In this document: in pieces, positions 6,729 to 9,751 of the stretch
How the letters are laid out: every line of letters begins with the position of its first letter
Numbering within the stretch: the first letter of the stretch is position 1
Source of the DNA: UBA5266 sp964610025
Lineage (GTDB): Bacteria > Bacteroidota > Bacteroidia > Bacteroidales > WCHB1-69
Reading direction: 5' to 3'
DNA length: 9,751 bases
NCBI GenBank assembly: GCA_964610025.1
Contig: CAZSTX010000053.1
Location: 1-9,751 of the forward strand
The notes under the pieces: generated by a model
The model's database searches: none
The model's input: the letters and a program-made list of their open reading frames with translations, nothing else
What the model was told of the DNA's origin: nothing
Program-made: the position numbers and the translations under genes

Positions 6729-8897
6729 TTATTTTTTTACTATATCCATTTCATCAATAAGATGTTTGGCACCAGCAAATTTATCAATAATAAACAGCAC
6801 ATAACGAATATCAACCGATATATTGCGGCACAAATCGGGATCGTATTGTATGTCGCTCATTGTGCCTTCCCAACAACGATCAAAATTTAGCCCTAATAAA
6901 TGCCCTTCTGCGTTGAGTATTGGGCTTCCAGAATTACCTCCTGTTGTATGATTGCTAGCGGAAAAAGCTACAGGCATATTGCCATTAGCGTCAGCATAAT
7001 CGCCATAGTTTTTATGATTATATAATTCTTTAAGTTTCTCATCTACAATATAATCGTAAATACCTGTGCTTTCTTTTTGCATCACTCCTTCGAGAGTGGT
7101 ATAGTGTGAATATTTCACCCCGTCGGCAGGGAAAAAACCATCTACCTTTCCGTAAGCAACACGTAAGGTAAGATTTGCATCGGGATAAAAAATTTTATCG
7201 GGTTGCATTTCCATTAATGCCGCTATCCATATTCTTTCGAGGCTGTCGATTTCGGTACGAAAACTCAATAATTTAGGATAGGTCTCTTCAGAATATTGAA
7301 GCCGCAAAGGATATATAAGCGCATAAGCTGGGTCGTTCATTAAGGTGTTATATTGAGATGGTTTATAGTTAGATATAAAATTTATTAATTTATCATAATT
7401 AGCAAAGAGCGATTTTGCGTAAACAAAATCTGCCATTTTAGTAAAATCGCCTTTGTATTTATTGATTATTTTGGCACTTTTTAAAGGCAAAGATGCTTTG
7501 TCGACTTGCGAATAATAGGCTTGCATTAAGAGTATAAATATCTCTTTGTCAAGTTGTATATTGTAATTCTTATAAAATGCTTTGATTGAATTAATATACT
7601 TATTACGTAGTTTTTCTAAGTCTTTATCGTTCATTTTAGGCGAAGCAATACTTTCTTTTATCAAACTATTGAAACTTACAGCTAAATTTAAGAGTTCAAT
7701 ATTCACAATACTTTCTCTAAAATAGGCTGCAGAAGTAGCAATAGGAGCGTAGTGTTTGTAAAAATTTTCAAAAGCGGGCAGCAATCCATTGTATTTTTTA
7801 TTGCGGGCATCATCTTTGACAATCCACTGATTAAAAGATTGTTCTAATTCTTTCTTTTTATTGATAACGTCTAAACGTATCAATCCTTTATTTTCTCCTA
7901 TCCATTTTTTCCAGCCGTTTGCAATACCCGCAGCTTTAGCTGCATATTGTATACGCGTAAGTTCGTCTTGTTTCATATAATGATTAATAATATCTAAACG
8001 CTTTGTGCGTAAATCAATGGCAATCGGATTGATATGATTTTGTATAATATCTACATTCCACGATGTGATAAATTGTTGTGTAGTGCCTGGATAGCCAAAC
8101 ACAAAAGTAAAATCGTTGGTATCTACACCTTTTAAGGTAATCGTTAAATGTTTTTTAGGTTTGTAAGGGATATTGTCTTTAGAGTAGGGAGCAGGCTTGC
8201 CATCTTTATCGGTATAAATTCTAAAAACGGAAAAATCGCCAGTGTGTCGTGGCCACATCCAATTATCGGTATCACCACCAAACTTACCAATACTCGAAGG
8301 GGGTGCACCCACCAAACGAACATCTTTAAAAACTTCGTTTACAAATAATAAATATTGATTTCCTCCATAAATAGGTTTGACAATAGCTGTGTAATGTGTA
8401 CCTTCTATTGCATCTTTAATGATATTAGTGATGCTTTTTTCAACTGCCAATGCTCGTGCTTTTTCGGTCATTAAATCAGCGTCTACATTCATTAATACTT
8501 CTTTGGTAACATCTTTCATGTAAACAAGCATGGTAACTGTTAAGCCAATATTTGCCAATTCTTCTTCTTTATTCATAGCCCAAAAACCATTTTGTAAATA
8601 ATTATTTTCAAGGCTACTATGAGATTGTATAGTGCCGTATCCACAATGATGATTGGTAAATAGCAACCCTTGGTCTGATACTATCTCGCCTGTACAGCCA
8701 CCGCCAAAAAGCACTATGGCATCTTTTAAGCTGCTTTTGTTGATATTATAAATGTCTTCTGCTGTGATTTTCATCCCTTGCAACTGCATGTCTTTTTCGT
8801 TTAGTTGTTTTAAAAGATAAGGCAACCACATACCTTCGTCAGCTTTAGCTGGCAATAAAAATGCAATAATAATACTTAATAAAACTAATTTTTTCAT
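6729..8897 (-). CDS. dpp11: S46 family dipeptidyl-peptidase, DPP11 type (cleaves after Asp/Glu)
   Basis: This 722-residue exopeptidase should release N-terminal dipeptides with an acidic second residue in the periplasm, feeding amino-acid-fermenting metabolism. The signal peptide MKKLVLLSIIIAFLLPAKA is cleaved before DEGMW, the usual S46 mature start. The catalytic triad is recognisable as His84 (TNHHCGY), Asp221 (RHTGDFS) and Ser656 (GGNSGSP). GDTDNWMWPR (208-217) and FDR (672-674) supply residues that in this family bind the substrate N-terminus. The residue 18 positions after the catalytic serine is Arg674 (LNFDRCWEGTMSDI), matching the arginine that gives DPP11 its acidic P1 preference; DPP7 has glycine there. 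The region between the two halves of the protease fold (~280-570) is the helical insertion typical of S46. Length is normal and no T9SS tag is present, consistent with a periplasmic enzyme. It is transcribed alone, toward the B12 operon. Confidence 0.95.
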   Translation of the reverse strand: MKKLVLLSIIIAFLLPAKADEGMWLPYLLKQLNEKDMQLQGMKITAEDIYNINKSSLKDAIVLFGGGCTGEIVSDQGLLFTNHHCGYGTIQSHSSLENNYLQNGFWAMNKEEELANIGLTVTMLVYMKDVTKEVLMNVDADLMTEKARALAVEKSITNIIKDAIEGTHYTAIVKPIYGGNQYLLFVNEVFKDVRLVGAPPSSIGKFGGDTDNWMWPRHTGDFSVFRIYTDKDGKPAPYSKDNIPYKPKKHLTITLKGVDTNDFTFVFGYPGTTQQFITSWNVDIIQNHINPIAIDLRTKRLDIINHYMKQDELTRIQYAAKAAGIANGWKKWIGENKGLIRLDVINKKKELEQSFNQWIVKDDARNKKYNGLLPAFENFYKHYAPIATSAAYFRESIVNIELLNLAVSFNSLIKESIASPKMNDKDLEKLRNKYINSIKAFYKNYNIQLDKEIFILLMQAYYSQVDKASLPLKSAKIINKYKGDFTKMADFVYAKSLFANYDKLINFISNYKPSQYNTLMNDPAYALIYPLRLQYSEETYPKLLSFRTEIDSLERIWIAALMEMQPDKIFYPDANLTLRVAYGKVDGFFPADGVKYSHYTTLEGVMQKESTGIYDYIVDEKLKELYNHKNYGDYADANGNMPVAFSASNHTTGGNSGSPILNAEGHLLGLNFDRCWEGTMSDIQYDPDLCRNISVDIRYVLFIIDKFAGAKHLIDEMDIVKK

Positions 8898-9015
8898 TTA
8901 TATATTGATATTAAATTTAAATGCAAAAATACAAAATTATAAATAATTCTAATTGAAAATAAGTAAATTTATTTTAATTCTTATTGTTTCTATCACTTGT
9001 TCAAGCAATTGGAAT
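8898..9015. other. AT-rich intergenic region upstream of the peptidase gene
   Basis: These 118 bases separate the methyltransferase stop from the peptidase start, both on the minus strand. They carry the peptidase promoter boxes at 8924-8939. An AT-only inverted repeat, aaaataa (8956-8962) with ttatttt (8969-8975), is too weak to call as a terminator. No small gene is seen. Confidence 0.55.
8924..8939 (-). promoter_or_regulatory. Two adjacent -7 promoter boxes for the S46 peptidase
   Basis: Read on the minus strand, 8931-8924 is TATTTTTG and 8939-8932 is TAATTTTG; both fit the Bacteroidota TAnnTTTG box. The nearer one would start transcription about 20 bases before the ATG at 8897. It shares TATTTTTGCAT with the box in front of the riboswitch. 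No -33 TTG element is evident. Confidence 0.45.
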
Positions 9016-9591
9016 TTATTTTATAAAAGTTTTTTCCCAATTTATTATTTCTTGTTTTAGTTTACTTCCCCAACGATAATTGCCAATATCTCCATTTTTA
9101 CGTATAATACGATGGCATGGAATCAGTAGTGCAACAGGATTATTAGCAACAGCGCTTGCTGCTGCACGCACAGCCTTAGGCATTTGAGCTTGTTGAGCCA
9201 ATGCTTCATAACTAAGCGTTGCACCAAAAGGAAGGGCTAATAATGCCTCCCATATTTTAAAACGAAAGTCAGAACCTTGTAGGTAAATAGTTAATGAAGT
9301 ACGACTGTTAGAAGAAAAAATCATCTTCATCTTTTCTTCAATCAATGAATTATTTTCAATAAAATGTGCATTTTTCCATTTGTTTTTTAGTTCTTCTAAG
9401 GAGTTACAAGGCGTATCTGTAAAATGCATCATACACATAGCATTTTCTTGAAAAGCAATAAAACATTTTCCGAAAAATGTTGCTATATATCCAAAAACAA
9501 TATGTTTAGTGTGAATTGTCGAACATTGTTCTTCGTCTGTAGTTCGCAATAATATGATAGTTATATCTTTAAGTCTATCGAATGGTATCAT
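9016..9591 (-). CDS. ogt: Methylated-DNA--protein-cysteine methyltransferase (O6-alkylguanine repair, Ada C-terminal type)
   Basis: This 191-residue suicide enzyme would transfer alkyl groups from O6-methylguanine (and O4-methylthymine) in DNA to its own cysteine. The active-site motif is IPCHRII with nucleophile Cys159. Upstream, FRFKIWEALLALPFGATLSY (109-128) begins the DNA-binding domain, and PKAVRAAASAVANNP (138-152) contains the helix-turn-helix arginine finger Arg142. GDIGNYRWGSKLKQEIINWE (167-186) closes the fold. The RAAASAVANNP and NYRWG wording is closer to the C-terminal half of Ada than to classical RAVG-type Ogt. There is no Ada zinc-binding or AraC domain, so the protein is a stand-alone repair enzyme, not the full adaptive-response regulator. 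Residues 1-90 form the variable N-terminal domain (FFGKCFIAFQ, LEELKNKW). The start at 9591 gives the expected domain length. It is an independent gene upstream of the peptidase on the same strand. Confidence 0.95.
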   Translation of the reverse strand: MIPFDRLKDITIILLRTTDEEQCSTIHTKHIVFGYIATFFGKCFIAFQENAMCMMHFTDTPCNSLEELKNKWKNAHFIENNSLIEEKMKMIFSSNSRTSLTIYLQGSDFRFKIWEALLALPFGATLSYEALAQQAQMPKAVRAAASAVANNPVALLIPCHRIIRKNGDIGNYRWGSKLKQEIINWEKTFIK

Positions 9592-9602
9592 GTTTTTTTT
9601 TA

Positions 9603-9610
9603 CAAAAATA
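9603..9610 (-). promoter_or_regulatory. Possible -7 promoter box of the methyltransferase gene
   Basis: On the minus strand 9610-9603 reads TATTTTTG, the same box seen before the riboswitch and the peptidase. It lies only 11 bases before the ATG at 9591, so the transcript would have a very short or nearly absent leader. That is possible but makes the call tentative. Confidence 0.35.
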
Positions 9611-9693
9611 ATATATTTTACAATATTTATGGTGGTTATACTATTAATAAATCATATATCTTTCCCATAAATTTCAAAGAACGTAAATTTCTA

Positions 9694-9750
9694 TTATTTT
9701 CTCCCCGTAGAGTCCGACACTGCTGCGAAAATTAGAGCAATGTCGTCAGG
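9694..9750 (-). other. End of a possible minus-strand reading frame or repeat element cut by the window edge
   Basis: Read on the minus strand, the last bases encode PDDIALIFAAVSDSTGRK followed by TAA (stop at 9696-9694), open at the window edge. The peptide looks protein-like, but the plus strand also gives an open stretch (LPVESDTAAKIRAMSSG), so coding is undecided. The segment is much richer in G+C than anything nearby. I cannot assign a family. Confidence 0.3.
9715..9745. repeat. Imperfect inverted repeat in the GC-rich right edge
   Basis: CGACACTGCT (9715-9724) and AGCAATGTCG (9736-9745) are inverted copies with one mismatch over 10 bp and an 11-base loop. As minus-strand RNA the mismatch becomes a G-U wobble, so the stem would be continuous. 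It could be part of a transposable or dispersed repeat, or a structured RNA; no family is identifiable from one copy. Confidence 0.5.
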
Positions 9751-9751
9751 T

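Noticed and set aside
8148..8348. Plus-strand open frame of 66 codons
   Set aside because: It is antisense to the conserved catalytic-Asp region of the S46 peptidase.
9016..9591. Full Ada adaptive-response regulator
   Set aside because: The N-terminal zinc/methylphosphotriester and AraC domains are absent; only the methyltransferase part is present and the start context supports a complete short gene.
1..9751. tRNA, rRNA, CRISPR array or complete insertion sequence
   Set aside because: No cloverleaf, rRNA signature, regularly spaced repeat or transposase was seen on either strand; only the right edge hints at a repeat element.

Overview
The window looks like a chromosomal segment of an AT-rich member of the Bacteroidota, probably Bacteroidales or a related anaerobic order. 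The evidence is three proteins ending in type IX secretion (T9SS) type A sorting domains, promoter boxes of the Bacteroidota TAnnTTTG type, an S46 dipeptidyl-peptidase of the DPP11 kind, and a BtuG-like surface lipoprotein. I cannot name a species.

Layout. (1) Positions 1-1226 hold the 3' end of a large secreted T9SS protein, with the end of a beta-helix domain, an adhesin-like tail and a sorting domain, closed by a textbook intrinsic terminator at 1260-1293. (2) Positions 1488-6657 hold the main unit: a promoter box, a cobalamin (B12) riboswitch, and four co-directional genes with gaps of 25, 2 and 1 bases. They encode a BtuB-like TonB-dependent outer-membrane receptor, two different T9SS-sorted surface proteins of unknown function, and a BtuG-like YncE/DUF5074 beta-propeller lipoprotein. 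(3) A 12-bp hairpin at 6672-6705 sits between the convergent ends of this operon and the next gene. (4) On the minus strand lie an S46 peptidase with the acidic-specificity arginine of DPP11 (6729-8897) and an O6-methylguanine-DNA methyltransferase (9016-9591). (5) The last ~50 bases are abruptly GC-rich, contain an inverted repeat, and begin a different element whose identity is not visible here.

How the genes work together. The riboswitch should repress the operon when intracellular cobalamin is sufficient. When it is scarce, the cell would display the BtuB barrel, its propeller lid BtuG, and two T9SS-exported proteins. The last two are the most interesting items: their place inside a riboswitch-controlled B12 operon suggests that T9SS-delivered surface proteins take part in corrinoid capture, a role analogous to the surface lipoproteins of gut Bacteroides. 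This is inference from context. The inner-membrane genes (BtuCDF, TonB-ExbBD) are not in the window. The peptidase and the methyltransferase show no functional link to the operon.
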